64,000 nt of DNA from Bradyrhizobium canariense (GCF_900105125.1 NZ_LT629750.1:1-64000), one strand, 5' to 3'. Shown: positions 43,215 through 53,077, counted from the first letter of the stretch. A program made the numbers and translations. Notes: generated from the sequence alone by a model not told the origin.

Positions 43215-45326
43215 ATGAACCAGCACGCCAAGATCGAGATCCGGCATTCCACCTGTCCGCATGATTGCCCGTCGGCCTGCGCCCTCGACATCGAGGTGAT
43301 CGACAATTCCACCATCGGCCGCGTCCGCGGTTCCAAGCAACAGACCTACACGGCCGGCGTGGTCTGCGCTAAGGTCGCGCGCTATGCTGAGCGCATCCAT
43401 CATCCCGACCGGCTGACCTATCCGCAGTTCCGCACCGGCCCGAAGGGATCGGGCAAGTTCGGGCGGATCTCGTGGGACGACGCGCTGGACGAGATCGCGG
43501 CGCGCTTCGATCGGGCCGAGCGCGAGTTCGGCGCCGAATCGGTATGGCCCTATTATTATGCCGGCACCATGGGCCTCGTGATGCGCGACGGCATCAACCG
43601 CCTCGCCCATGTGAAAAAATATTCGCGCTTCTACTCAACGATCTGCTCGACCATCGCGCGGGTAGGCTTTGCTGCCGGCACCGGCAAGGTTGCCGGCGTC
43701 GATCCGCGCGAGATGGGCGTCTCCGACCTGATCGTGATCTGGGGCACCAATCCCGTGAACACCCAGGTCAATGTGATGACGCACGCTTCGCGCGCCCGCA
43801 AGGAGCGCGGCGCGAAGATTGCGGCGGTCGATGTCTACAACAACGACACCATGAAGCAGGCCGATATCAAGATCCTGCTGCGGCCGGGCACCGACGGCGC
43901 GTTCGCCTGCGGCGTCATGCATGTGCTGTTCCGCGAAGGCTATGCCGATCGCGACTATCTCGCGCGCTACACCGATTGTCCTGCCGAGCTCGAGGCGCAT
44001 TTGGCGACCCGCACGCCGGAATGGGCGTCGTCGATCTCGGGCGTGCCGGTGGAGGAGATCGAGGCGTTCGCCCGCGCCGTCGGCCAGACCAAGCGGTCAT
44101 TCTTTCGGCTCGGTTACGGTTTCACCCGCAGCCGCAATGGTGCAGCGCAGATGCACGCGGCGCTGTGCATTCCGGCCGTTACTGGCGCCTGGCAATATGA
44201 AGGCGGCGGCGCCTTCTTCAACAATCTTGCGATCTGGAAATTCAACGAGTCGATCATCGAGGGCCATGACGCGATCGATCGCACGACGCGGATCCTCGAC
44301 CAGTCGAAGATCGGGCGGATCCTGACCGGCGACCCGGTGGCGTTGAACGGCGGCCCGCCGGTCAAGGCGATGCTGATCCAGAACACCAATCCGATGACGG
44401 TGGCGCCGGAGCAGGCGCTGGTGCGTCAGGGATTTGCGCGCCAGGACCTGTTCATGGTGGTGCATGAGCAGTTCATGACCGAGACCGCGCAGATGGCGGA
44501 CCTTGTTCTGCCGGCGACGATGTTCATGGAGCACGACGATCTCTATTACGGCGGCGGCCATCAGCACATTTCGGTCGGCGCCAAGCTGATCGAGCCGCCC
44601 GGCGAATGCCGTTCCAATCATCAGGTGCTGCAAGGTCTGGCCCGCCGCCTCAACGCCGTGCACCCCGGCTTCGAGATGTCACCGCGCCAATTGATCGACG
44701 CGACGCTGAAGAAGAGCGGCCATGGCAACATCGATGCGCTGCAGGCCGATCTGTGGCGCGATCTGCAGCCGGACTTCCGGACTTCGCATTATCTCGACGG
44801 CTTCGCGCACGCGGACAAGAAATTCCACTTCAAGGCCGATTGGGCCCATGTGCCGCTCAGCAATGCCGGCATGATGGGGGCGTGGGACCAGATGCCCTCG
44901 CTACCCGACCACTGGACGGCGATCGAGGAGGCGGATGAAGCGCATCCGTTCCGGCTCGCGACCAGTCCCTCGCGCAGCTTCCTCAACACCAGTTTTAATG
45001 AAACGCCGTCCTCGCAGGCGCGCGAAGGCGTGCCGACCGTAATGATCCATCCTGACGATGCGGCCTCGCTCGGGATTGCCGATGGCGATGCCGTCACGCT
45101 CGGCAACATGCGTGGCGAGACCTCACTGACCGCGAAAGTATTCGACGGCGTGCGCCGTGGCGTGCTGATCGCGGAATCGGTGCACCCGAACAAGTCCCAT
45201 ATCGGCGGCCGCGGCATCAACATGCTGACCGGAGCCGAGGCCGTCGCCCCCGTTGGCGGCGCGGCATTCCACGACAACAAGGTCTGGGTGAAGCGGGCTG
45301 TGCCTGCCGCGTTTCCGACGCCTTAA
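43215..45326 (+). CDS. Molybdopterin oxidoreductase of the DMSO-reductase superfamily
   Basis: 703 residues. An N-terminal [4Fe-4S] site uses C14, C18, C22 and C51 (STCPHDCPSACAL, VVCAKV). Pterin-binding segments include VSDLIVIWGTNPVNTQVNVM, MLIQNTNPMTVAPEQ and the C-terminal RSFLNTSFNETPSSQ. No Tat signal, so cytoplasmic. Family members reduce or oxidise formate, nitrate, thiosulfate or organic hydroxyl groups; this cytoplasmic, stand-alone form is not assigned. Preceded by 230 bases of repeat-bearing DNA. Confidence 0.87.
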   Translation: MNQHAKIEIRHSTCPHDCPSACALDIEVIDNSTIGRVRGSKQQTYTAGVVCAKVARYAERIHHPDRLTYPQFRTGPKGSGKFGRISWDDALDEIAARFDRAEREFGAESVWPYYYAGTMGLVMRDGINRLAHVKKYSRFYSTICSTIARVGFAAGTGKVAGVDPREMGVSDLIVIWGTNPVNTQVNVMTHASRARKERGAKIAAVDVYNNDTMKQADIKILLRPGTDGAFACGVMHVLFREGYADRDYLARYTDCPAELEAHLATRTPEWASSISGVPVEEIEAFARAVGQTKRSFFRLGYGFTRSRNGAAQMHAALCIPAVTGAWQYEGGGAFFNNLAIWKFNESIIEGHDAIDRTTRILDQSKIGRILTGDPVALNGGPPVKAMLIQNTNPMTVAPEQALVRQGFARQDLFMVVHEQFMTETAQMADLVLPATMFMEHDDLYYGGGHQHISVGAKLIEPPGECRSNHQVLQGLARRLNAVHPGFEMSPRQLIDATLKKSGHGNIDALQADLWRDLQPDFRTSHYLDGFAHADKKFHFKADWAHVPLSNAGMMGAWDQMPSLPDHWTAIEEADEAHPFRLATSPSRSFLNTSFNETPSSQAREGVPTVMIHPDDAASLGIADGDAVTLGNMRGETSLTAKVFDGVRRGVLIAESVHPNKSHIGGRGINMLTGAEAVAPVGGAAFHDNKVWVKRAVPAAFPTP

Positions 45327-45400
45327 ATCTTCCGGTTTCCCCTTTTCGGGATCATGACCTAATGTTCGCCCGCGAATAAATAACGCGAGCGAGCAGGGAC

Positions 45401-46183
45401 ATGGCTGAAAACAGTAGCGTGATACTTGAGAAGCGCGGGCAGGCGTTCTGGATCACCATCAACCGGCCCGAGAAGCGCAACGCGCTGAACGGCGAGGTGA
45501 TCGCCGGCATCAACAAAGGCTATCGCGACGCCCATGACGACAGGGATGTCCGCGTCATCGTGCTGACCGGGGCAGGCGACAAGGCGTTCTGCGCCGGCGC
45601 CGATCTGCAGAATACTGGCGGCGCGTTCGCCGCGGATTTCTCCAAGCCCAACGTGGATTATGCCGATCTGCTGCGGCTGTCGCAAAATGCCACCAAGCCG
45701 GCGATCGCGCGCGTCGGCGGCGTCTGCGTGGCCGGTGGCATGGGCCTGTTGTGCATGACGGATATGGCGGTCGCAGCCGATCACGTGATCTTTGGGCTGC
45801 CCGAAGTCAAGGTCGGCGTGTTCCCGATGCAGGTGATGGCCCTGTTGCAGGAGATCGCGCCGCGGCGTCTCGTCAACGAATGGGCGCTGACTGGCGAACC
45901 CTTTGATGCCCGCATCGCGCAAACAGCCGGGCTTTTGAACTATGTGGTGCCGGCGGCAGAACTCGACGCCAAGGTCGATTGGCTGATCGGCCGGATCGTC
46001 GACAAGTCCCCGACCGCGATCCGGCGTGGCAAATACGCCATGCGCGCGATCGCCTCGATGTCGTTCGACGAAAGTATCGCCTACACCGAAAGCCAGATCG
46101 CGCTGCTGGCGATGACCGAAGACGCCAAGGAAGGCCTCAAGGCGTTTGCCGAAAAGCGCAAACCGTCCTGGCCGGGGAAGTGA
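45401..46183 (+). CDS. Enoyl-CoA hydratase/isomerase family protein
   Basis: 260 residues of the crotonase fold. The oxyanion segment AFCAGADLQ and VCVAGGMGLLCMTDMAVAAD are present, and LPEVKVGVFPMQVMALLQ covers the second catalytic region. It acts on acyl-CoA thioesters in fatty or aromatic acid degradation. Preceded by the oxidoreductase gene, 74 bases away. Confidence 0.88.
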   Translation: MAENSSVILEKRGQAFWITINRPEKRNALNGEVIAGINKGYRDAHDDRDVRVIVLTGAGDKAFCAGADLQNTGGAFAADFSKPNVDYADLLRLSQNATKPAIARVGGVCVAGGMGLLCMTDMAVAADHVIFGLPEVKVGVFPMQVMALLQEIAPRRLVNEWALTGEPFDARIAQTAGLLNYVVPAAELDAKVDWLIGRIVDKSPTAIRRGKYAMRAIASMSFDESIAYTESQIALLAMTEDAKEGLKAFAEKRKPSWPGK

Positions 46184-46211
46184 GCGCCAGACATTGATAT
46201 TTTGTTTTGTA

Positions 46212-46329
46212 GCCGTCATTGCGAGCCAACGGGTCGGCGCAAGCGCCGCCCGATGACAGGCTCCGCGAAGCAATCCAAATATCTGTCCAGAGAAAGACTG
46301 GATTGCTTCGTCGCTTCGCTCCTCGCAAT
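46212..46329. repeat. Palindromic repeat interrupted by an insertion sequence
   Basis: Begins CGTCATTGCGAGCCAACGGG and continues with GCGAAGCAATCCA, then ACTGGATTGCTTCGTCGC and CTCCTCGCAAT. Its natural end (GACG) is found at 47383 after the insertion sequence. The same repeat type is at 643-717. Confidence 0.7.
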
Positions 46330-47377
46330 TGTGCAAGTTCAGTAATTCGCTGATTGAACGGGTTTGGTTTTGGCCGAAGCGAAGTCCTTTGGTGTCTTGC
46401 CGCCGAGGGCCTGATGGGGCCTATGGTTGTTGTAATAGATCAGATACTCGAAGAGTTCATTGGCGAAGTGATCGAGGTTGTCGAAGGTGGCGCCGTCGAT
46501 GACGTCGTCGTCGAGGGTGCGCCAGAATCGTTCGATCTTGCCGTTGGTCTGCGGCCGGTATGGTCTTGTGTAGCGATGCCTGATGCCGAGTTCGAGGAGC
46601 ATGGCTTCGAAGGGATGCTCTTCACGGTTGTTGCGGGATGCGAACTCGGCGCCGTTGTCGGACATGATTTCGGCGAAGACGAGCCCGTAGGTGACGTTGA
46701 GGGTGTTGATCATTTTCAGCGTCTTGAACATAACTGGCAACGCCTTCTTGGAGGTGATGACCTCGGCCCAGGCCAGGCGTGAGCGGCTATCGATCAGGCT
46801 GACCACATAGGCCGTGGCAGGGGGTGGCGCGAGGAACATGTCGCGCGGCAGTTGATGCAAATCGACGTGGCCCAGCTCTCCGAGCTTGTCCTTGATAATA
46901 CGGCGTTTCTCCTCGCGCATCGCCGGCGTGCGGCGGTTCAGATGATAGCGTTTCAGAACCCGGTAAATGGTCGAGGGGGAGGGTAGCGTGTCGCGCCGCT
47001 CGCGCAAGGCGGCATGGATCTCATAGCGGTTCATCCCCCGCTGGCGGCAGACGACGATCTCGGCCTCGATGCCCTCCGGTTCACGCCGTTCCCGCCACTT
47101 CGGCCCACGACGCCGCGGCAACAGGTCGGCCTCCGCGCCGCTCTGCAGATAGCGGTTGTAATACTTCCGGAAGGTCTGCGAGCAGGTTCCGTGATGACGG
47201 TAGAAATCCCCGACCCGGCGGAACGTTGCCGACCGGCCAGCCTTAACCGCCTCATATTCCGGGATCAGAAACCGCCATTTCTGAAGATAATTCCGTTCAA
47301 TCGTCCGGTCGTAGCTGTTGTCGCGCATCGAATCCTCCCATGGAGAGATTCAATCAGCGAATTACTGAACTTGCACA
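46330..47377 (-). mobile_element. Complete IS481-family insertion sequence
   Basis: 1048 bases bounded by perfect 29-bp inverted repeats (46330-46358 and 47349-47377) beginning TGTGCAAGTTCAGTAATTCG. The 5-bp direct repeat GCAAT at 46325-46329 and 47378-47382 is the target duplication. Joining the flanks restores the palindromic repeat sequence CTCGCAATGACG. The transposase is intact, and perfect ends point to recent insertion. Confidence 0.92.
46339..47328 (-). CDS. IS481-family DDE transposase
   Basis: 329 residues. N-terminal helix-turn-helix (FYRHHGTCSQTFRKYYNRYL) and an rve-type catalytic core: D in LGHVDLHQLP, D in MSDNGAEFAS and E in NGKIERFWRTLDDD, with YNNHRPHQALGGKTP near the end. 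The stop codon falls inside the terminal inverted repeat. It mobilises the element at 46330-47377. Confidence 0.92.
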   Translation of the reverse strand: MRDNSYDRTIERNYLQKWRFLIPEYEAVKAGRSATFRRVGDFYRHHGTCSQTFRKYYNRYLQSGAEADLLPRRRGPKWRERREPEGIEAEIVVCRQRGMNRYEIHAALRERRDTLPSPSTIYRVLKRYHLNRRTPAMREEKRRIIKDKLGELGHVDLHQLPRDMFLAPPPATAYVVSLIDSRSRLAWAEVITSKKALPVMFKTLKMINTLNVTYGLVFAEIMSDNGAEFASRNNREEHPFEAMLLELGIRHRYTRPYRPQTNGKIERFWRTLDDDVIDGATFDNLDHFANELFEYLIYYNNHRPHQALGGKTPKDFASAKTKPVQSANY

Positions 47378-47415
47378 GCAATGACGATGGTAATCGTCGG
47401 GAATGATGAAAGCGA

Positions 47416-47844
47416 CTACCCCGGATTAGCCTTCAAACCGGCGGCCTCGATGCCCGCGATCGCGCAGATCTCGTCATTATCAGATGTGTCGCCGCTGACG
47501 CCGACCGCGCCGAGCAGAACGCCGCCGTCCTGAATCAGCACGCCGCCGGGCACCGGTATCAGCCGGCCTTGCGCCATCGTATTCACCGCGCTGACGAAGA
47601 AAGCCTGCTCCTGCGCGCGCTGGAACAGCGCCCGCGATCCCATGCCCATGGCGAGCGCGCCGTAGGCCTTGCCGTGGGCGATCTCGGCGCGCATCAGGCT
47701 GGTGCCGTCCTGCGCCGCGGTGACTTTCACGCAGCCGCGGGCATCGAGAACGGTGATGACAAGGGGCTTCAGTTTTTTCTCGACGCCTTTGGCAAGCGCG
47801 GCATCGAGGATCTTGCGGGCAACGTCGAGGGTCAGTTCAGCCAT
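47416..47844 (-). CDS. GlcG/HbpS-family small protein
   Basis: 142 residues: MAELTLDVARKILDAALAKG, LVITVLDARGCVKVTAAQDG and GGVLIQDGGVLLGAVGVSGD are typical of GlcG/HbpS (DUF336) proteins, some of which bind haem; GlcG is encoded beside glycolate oxidase genes. Its start overlaps the end of the FAD/Fe-S oxidase gene by eight bases, so the two are co-translated. Precise role unknown. Confidence 0.85.
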   Translation of the reverse strand: MAELTLDVARKILDAALAKGVEKKLKPLVITVLDARGCVKVTAAQDGTSLMRAEIAHGKAYGALAMGMGSRALFQRAQEQAFFVSAVNTMAQGRLIPVPGGVLIQDGGVLLGAVGVSGDTSDNDEICAIAGIEAAGLKANPG

Positions 47845-50800
47845 GGAGTGGTTCCTTTGCGATGGGAGAGGGAGTTGGGTTGGATCGTGCGCGCTCGAGG
47901 CTCATCGCCAGCACGCGCGCGACATGAAGGGCACTACGCTCAGTGCCGTCCTTAATCTGATGCCGGCAGGAAGTCCCGTCGGCGACGATCAGCGTCGCGT
48001 CATCCGCGCGCCGCACCGCCGGCAGCAGCGACAGTTCGGCCATGTCGATCGATGTCTGATAGGTTTCGGCGCCATAGCCGAACGCGCCGGCCATGCCGCA
48101 ACAACTGGACTGGATGGTTTCGACATTCAAATCAGGCACCAGCCGCAGGATCTGTTCCACCGGCTTGAACGCGCCGAAGGATTTCTGGTGACAATGGCCG
48201 TGCACCAGCGCTTTCCCGGCGATCGGGCCGAGCGGCAACTGCAACCGGCCGGCTTCGGCCTCGCGCACCAGGAATTCCTCGAACAACAATGCGTGGGCGC
48301 TGATGCTTTTGGCGGTGGCGTCGGAGCGCAGCGAGAGCAATTCGTCACGCAGCGTCAGCAGGCAGCTCGGCTCAAGACCCACGATCGGCACACCGCGCGC
48401 GGCAAATGGCGCGTAGGTCGCGACCAACCGATCAAGCTCGGTGCGCGCGTGGTCAACCAGCCCTGCCGAGAGGAACGTCCGCCCGCAGCACAGCGGCCTG
48501 CCGTTGTCGGCGGGCTTTGGAATGTGGACGCGGTATCCGCCTTCCACCAGCACGCGCAGCGCGGCGTCGAGATTTTCGCGTTCGTAAGCGCGATTGAATG
48601 TGTCAGCGAACAGCACGACCTCGCGGCCTTCGGCGGGCCCGACGGTTTCGGCGTCGGAGCTGAAGACATCGCGCCGGAACGCCGGCAGAGCACGTTGCGC
48701 GCTGATGCCGGCAAATTTTTGAAACAGCTTTCGCAGCAACGGGCTGTTATTGCGCCAATTGGCGAGCGGGGCGAAGCGCGATGCGAGAGCTGCATAGCGC
48801 GGGAGATAACCCACCAGCCGGTCCCGCAGCGAAAGCCCGTGCCTGGCTGCCCGCGCCGCCAGAACCTCGATCTTCATCTTGGCCATGTCGATGCCAACAG
48901 GGCATTCATGGCGGCAGGCCTTGCAGGACACGCAAAGTTTCAATGTGTCCATCATCTCGTCGGAGGACAACGCGTCCGGTCCCAACTGGCCTGAGATCGC
49001 AAGCCGCAAGGTATTGGCGCGACCCCGCGTGACATCTTTCTCGTTACGGGTGGCGCGATAGGACGGACACATCACGCCGCCTTCGAGCTTGCGGCAGGCG
49101 CCGTTGTTGTTGCACATCTCGACCGCGCCCTGAAAACCGCCGCCGGCGCCGGGATAGGCCGACCAGTCGAGCACGGTCTTCAGTTCGGGCACGCGATAAT
49201 CCGGCGGATACCGAAACAGCGTGCGATCGTCCATTTTGGGCGCATCGACGATCTTGCCGGGATTGAGCACATTATCAGGGTCGAAGCGGTGCTTGATTTC
49301 CCTGAAGTCGGCGATGATGCGCGCGCCGAACATGGTCTCGTGGAATTCCGATCGCACCAGGCCGTCGCCATGCTCGCCGGAATGCGATCCCTTGTACTCG
49401 CGCACCATCTCGAAGGTTTCCTCGGCGATGGCGCGCATCGCCTTGACGTCCTTTTCGAGCTTCAGGTTCAGCACCGGCCGCACGTGCAGGCAGCCTTCGG
49501 AGGCGTGCGCATACATGGTGCCGCGGGTGCCGTGCCTGGCGAAGATGGCGTTGAGCCGCTCGGTGTAATCGGCGAGATGCGGCAGCGGCACCGCGCAGTC
49601 CTCGACGAACGAGACCGGCTTGCCCTCTTGCTTCATCGACATCATGACGTTGAGGCCGGCGGCGCGAAAGTCGGCGATGCCGGTCTGCAAGCCGGGATCG
49701 GTGATCTCGACCACGCCGCCCCATTTGCGCTGTTCGCGATCCCAGCCGAAGCCGAGATCGGCCATCAGTTCGCCGAGCTGCTTCAATCGCCTGACGTTCT
49801 CAGCCTGATCTTCTTCCGCGAATTCGACGATCAGCACCGCATCGGGATCGCCGCGTATCGAAGCGCCGATGATCGGCTGGAACATCGCGATCTCGCGGCC
49901 GAGCGCCAGCATGGTGCGGTCGACCAGTTCCACCGCGATCGGGCGAAGTTTGACCAGATGCTGGGCCGCGTCCATCGCCTGGTAGAAGCTGCCGAAATGG
50001 CAGATGCCGAGCACCTTGTTGCGGATGACGGGCCATAGCTTCAGCTCGACCTTGGTGGTGAAGGCAAGTGTGCCCTCCGAGCCGACTAGAAGGTGCGCCA
50101 TGTTGTTCGCCGCATTGCGCGGCACCAGCGCATCGAGATTGTAGCCGCCGACGCGGCGTTGCACCTTCGGGAATTTCTCGGCGATCTCGTGGGCCTCGCG
50201 CTGCCCGAGCGCGAGCATGTCGCCAAACAGATCCCGGCCCTCATCGCTCGAATTGAGTTGCGTGAGATCGCGCGACACCTCGCCGAAATGCAGCAAGGCA
50301 CCGTCGGCAAGGGCGGCATCCATCGACAGCGTGTTATCGCGCATGGTGCCGTAGCGCAGGGATCGGCCGCCGCAGGAATTATTGCCGGCCATGCCGCCGA
50401 TGGTGGCGCGCGAGGCGGTGGAGACGTCAACTGGAAACCACAGGCCGTGCGGCCTGAGCTGCCGGTTGAGGTCGTCGAGCACGATGCCCGGCTCGACCAC
50501 GCAGGTCCGGTTTTCGACGTCCAGCGTCAGAACACGATTGAGATGCTTGGAGAGGTCGATGACGATCCCGTCATTGACGGTCTGGCCGCATTGCGAGGTG
50601 CCGCCGCCGCGCGGGGTGACGATTCGCCCGTCGTCGCGGGCAATGGCCAGCGCCCGCAGCGCCTCGTCCACGGTCCTGGGCACCACCACGCCGGCCGGCA
50701 TGATCTGGTAGAACGAGGCGTCGGTCGCATAGCGGCCCCGGTTGAACCGGTCGAACAAAACCTCGCCGGTGATCTCGCGCGCCAGACGGCCGGCTAGAGC

Positions 50801-50848
50801 ACTGTTTTCAGCCGAATTTTTCGATTTTTCGGCCTCTGTTATAGCCAT
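47837..50848 (-). CDS. FAD-linked oxidase with C-terminal Fe-S/CCG domains
   Basis: 1003 residues from ATG 50848 (MAITEAEKSKNSAENSALAG); a longer frame to 51367 crosses the divergent promoter region and is unlikely. Order: FAD-binding domain (RIVTPRGGGTSQCGQTVNDG), FAD-oxidase C-terminal domain (ASEGCLHVRPVLNLK, GEHGDGLVRS), then 4Fe-4S cysteines (CVSCKACRHECPVGID) and a cysteine-rich CCG domain (LEPSCLLTLRDEL, SSCCGMAGAFGYG). This matches YdiJ/D-2-hydroxyglutarate or D-lactate dehydrogenases that feed the respiratory chain. Divergent from the aminotransferase gene at 51020 and paired with a GlcG-like gene, pointing to a 2-hydroxyacid such as glycolate. Confidence 0.88.
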   Translation of the reverse strand: MAITEAEKSKNSAENSALAGRLAREITGEVLFDRFNRGRYATDASFYQIMPAGVVVPRTVDEALRALAIARDDGRIVTPRGGGTSQCGQTVNDGIVIDLSKHLNRVLTLDVENRTCVVEPGIVLDDLNRQLRPHGLWFPVDVSTASRATIGGMAGNNSCGGRSLRYGTMRDNTLSMDAALADGALLHFGEVSRDLTQLNSSDEGRDLFGDMLALGQREAHEIAEKFPKVQRRVGGYNLDALVPRNAANNMAHLLVGSEGTLAFTTKVELKLWPVIRNKVLGICHFGSFYQAMDAAQHLVKLRPIAVELVDRTMLALGREIAMFQPIIGASIRGDPDAVLIVEFAEEDQAENVRRLKQLGELMADLGFGWDREQRKWGGVVEITDPGLQTGIADFRAAGLNVMMSMKQEGKPVSFVEDCAVPLPHLADYTERLNAIFARHGTRGTMYAHASEGCLHVRPVLNLKLEKDVKAMRAIAEETFEMVREYKGSHSGEHGDGLVRSEFHETMFGARIIADFREIKHRFDPDNVLNPGKIVDAPKMDDRTLFRYPPDYRVPELKTVLDWSAYPGAGGGFQGAVEMCNNNGACRKLEGGVMCPSYRATRNEKDVTRGRANTLRLAISGQLGPDALSSDEMMDTLKLCVSCKACRHECPVGIDMAKMKIEVLAARAARHGLSLRDRLVGYLPRYAALASRFAPLANWRNNSPLLRKLFQKFAGISAQRALPAFRRDVFSSDAETVGPAEGREVVLFADTFNRAYERENLDAALRVLVEGGYRVHIPKPADNGRPLCCGRTFLSAGLVDHARTELDRLVATYAPFAARGVPIVGLEPSCLLTLRDELLSLRSDATAKSISAHALLFEEFLVREAEAGRLQLPLGPIAGKALVHGHCHQKSFGAFKPVEQILRLVPDLNVETIQSSCCGMAGAFGYGAETYQTSIDMAELSLLPAVRRADDATLIVADGTSCRHQIKDGTERSALHVARVLAMSLERARSNPTPSPIAKEPLHG

Positions 50849-51019
50849 CGGTTCGATCTCGTCCTGTCCCGTCAGTCTCTTGCCCGGCGGGGTCCGGCTT
50901 GGCAAGCCGAAGCCCTGCTTCTTGCGCATTGACGGGCCCCGCCGGGCGAGGGACAAGCCTGCCAAATAGTGATATTCGAGCGGCTCGCAAAATCTAGGCA
51001 ATACCGGGAAGGACGCCCT

Positions 51020-52225
51020 ATGACCGTGCACTCTGGAAGGCATTTTCTGCAGATTCCGGGACCGACCAACGTGCCGGACCGGGTGCTGCGGGCCATGGAC
51101 ATGCCGACCATGGACCACCGCGGTCCCGAGTTCGCCGAGATTGGCCATGCGGTGCTGGCGGCGATGCAGCGCGTCTTCCGCACCAAGCAGCCGGTGATCA
51201 TCTACCCGTCGTCGGGAACCGGCGCCTGGGAAGCCGCCATCGTCAACACGCTGGCGCCCGGCGACAAGGTGCTGATGGCCGAGACCGGTCAGTTTGCGGT
51301 GCTGTGGCACGGCATCGCCGAGAAGTTCAAGCTCGACGTCGACTTCCTGCCGGGTGACTGGCGCCATGGCGCCGACCTGGAGCAGATCGAAGCGCGGCTG
51401 TCAGCCGATCGCCACCACAAGATCAAGGCGGTGATGATTGTTCACAACGAGACGTCGACCGCCTGCGTCACCCATCCGCTCGAAGTCCGCAATATCCTGG
51501 ACCGGGTCAAGCATCCGGCGCTGCTGATGGTCGATACCATTTCCGGCCTTGGTTCGCTCGAATACGAACACGACGCCTGGGGCATCGACGTGTCCGTGGC
51601 CGGCTCGCAAAAAGGACTGATGCTGCCGCCGGGCCTCGGCTTTAACGCGGTATCGGAAAAGGCGCTCGCCGTCGCCAGGGCCAACCCGGCGATGCGGTCC
51701 TATTGGGACTGGCAGGAAGTCATTGCCATCAACAAGGCCGGCACCTGGCCCTATACGCCGGCGACCAATCTGCTGTTCGGGTTGAAAGAGGCCGTTGCGA
51801 TGCTCGAGGAAGAGGGGCTCGAGAACGTCTTCACCCGGCACAAGCGCCATAGTGCTGCGACGCGCGCGGCGGTGAAGGCGTGGGGATTGGAAACGCAATG
51901 CCAGGAGCAGGGCGCGCATTCGCCGGCGCTGACCGCGGTCGTGATGCCGGAAGGCCATGATGCGGATAATTTCCGCAAGGTCGTGCTTGAGAATTTCGAC
52001 ATGTCGCTCGGCACCGGCCTCAACAAGATCAAGGGCAAGGTCTTCCGCATCGGCCATATCGGCCACTTCAACGATCTGATGCTGATGGGAACGCTGGCCG
52101 GTGTCGAGATGGGTCTCGATCTCGCCAAGGTGCCGCATCGCAGCGGCGGCGTCGCGGCCGCGATGGAAGTCCTGAAAAGACGCGACGTGGTGTCGATGGC
52201 GAAATCGAAAGCCGCCGTCGCCTGA
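51020..52225 (+). CDS. Class V aminotransferase (serine-glyoxylate type)
   Basis: 401 residues from ATG 51020, preceded by GGAAGGACG. HFLQIPGPTNVPDRVLRAMD opens the protein and the PLP lysine is K198 in VAGSQKGLMLPPG; LLMVDTISGLGSL binds the ring nitrogen. It resembles serine-glyoxylate aminotransferase, making glycine and hydroxypyruvate. Divergent from the FAD/Fe-S hydroxyacid oxidase, consistent with a shared glycolate-glyoxylate route. Confidence 0.9.
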   Translation: MTVHSGRHFLQIPGPTNVPDRVLRAMDMPTMDHRGPEFAEIGHAVLAAMQRVFRTKQPVIIYPSSGTGAWEAAIVNTLAPGDKVLMAETGQFAVLWHGIAEKFKLDVDFLPGDWRHGADLEQIEARLSADRHHKIKAVMIVHNETSTACVTHPLEVRNILDRVKHPALLMVDTISGLGSLEYEHDAWGIDVSVAGSQKGLMLPPGLGFNAVSEKALAVARANPAMRSYWDWQEVIAINKAGTWPYTPATNLLFGLKEAVAMLEEEGLENVFTRHKRHSAATRAAVKAWGLETQCQEQGAHSPALTAVVMPEGHDADNFRKVVLENFDMSLGTGLNKIKGKVFRIGHIGHFNDLMLMGTLAGVEMGLDLAKVPHRSGGVAAAMEVLKRRDVVSMAKSKAAVA

Positions 52226-52279
52226 GCGCAAGTTTCGAGTCCTTGATAACAGTCCGTACGACAACAGAAAGAGCGTGCC

Positions 52280-53077
52280 ATGAACGCCCCGGTACAAGCG
52301 AATGAAGACCTGATCTATGTTGTCGAAGACGGCATCGCCCGGTTGACATTCAATCGCCCGCAAGCCCGCAATGCGCTGACCTTTGCGATGTATGAGCAGA
52401 TGGCTTCGATCTGCGAAGCCATCAACGCCGACCACTCGATCAAGGCGCTGATCCTGACCGGGACCGGTGAAAAGGCGTTCGCTTCGGGTACCGATATCTC
52501 GCAATTCCGCGCCTTCAAGACCGCGCAGGATGCGCTCGATTACGAGGCGCGGATCGATCGCGTGCTGGGCACGCTGGAAACCTGCCGGGTGCCGACGATC
52601 GCGGCGATCGCGGGCGCCTGCACCGGCGGCGGTGCGGGCATCGCGGCCTGCTGCGATATCCGGATCGGCACCGCGGCGACCCGGATCGGCTTTCCGATCG
52701 CGCGCACGCTCGGCAATTGCCTGTCGATGTCCAATGTCAGCCGGCTGGTCTCGCTGATCGGGCCGGCGCGCACCAAGGACTTGATCTTCAAGGCGCGGCT
52801 GGTCGAAGCCCCGGAGGCGCTGGCGCTCGGCCTGCTCAACGAAGTGGTGCCTGACGTCGCAACGTTGCAGCAGCGCGCCGACGAGACCGCGAAGCTGGTG
52901 GCGAGCCATGCGCCAATCACGCTCGAAGTCACCAAGGAAGCGGTGCGCCGCATCCGCCGCACGCTGTCCCGCGAAGAGGGCGAGGATCTGATCCTGCGCG
53001 CCTATATGAGCGAGGATTTCCGCGAAGGCATGGATGCCTTCCTCAACAAGCGCGCGCCGAATTTCAAAGGCAAATAG
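52280..53077 (+). CDS. Enoyl-CoA hydratase/isomerase family protein
   Basis: 265 residues, crotonase fold. AFASGTDISQFRAF and ACTGGGAGIAACCDIRIG form the oxyanion region. The segment normally holding a catalytic Glu reads IARTLGNCLSMSN, so hydratase chemistry may differ. It follows the aminotransferase by 54 bases and is probably co-transcribed. Confidence 0.87.
   Translation: MNAPVQANEDLIYVVEDGIARLTFNRPQARNALTFAMYEQMASICEAINADHSIKALILTGTGEKAFASGTDISQFRAFKTAQDALDYEARIDRVLGTLETCRVPTIAAIAGACTGGGAGIAACCDIRIGTAATRIGFPIARTLGNCLSMSNVSRLVSLIGPARTKDLIFKARLVEAPEALALGLLNEVVPDVATLQQRADETAKLVASHAPITLEVTKEAVRRIRRTLSREEGEDLILRAYMSEDFREGMDAFLNKRAPNFKGK

Noticed and set aside
50849..51367. N-terminal extension of the FAD/Fe-S oxidase frame
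   Set aside because: Would overlap the divergent aminotransferase gene and has no family similarity; ATG 50848 gives the expected protein start.
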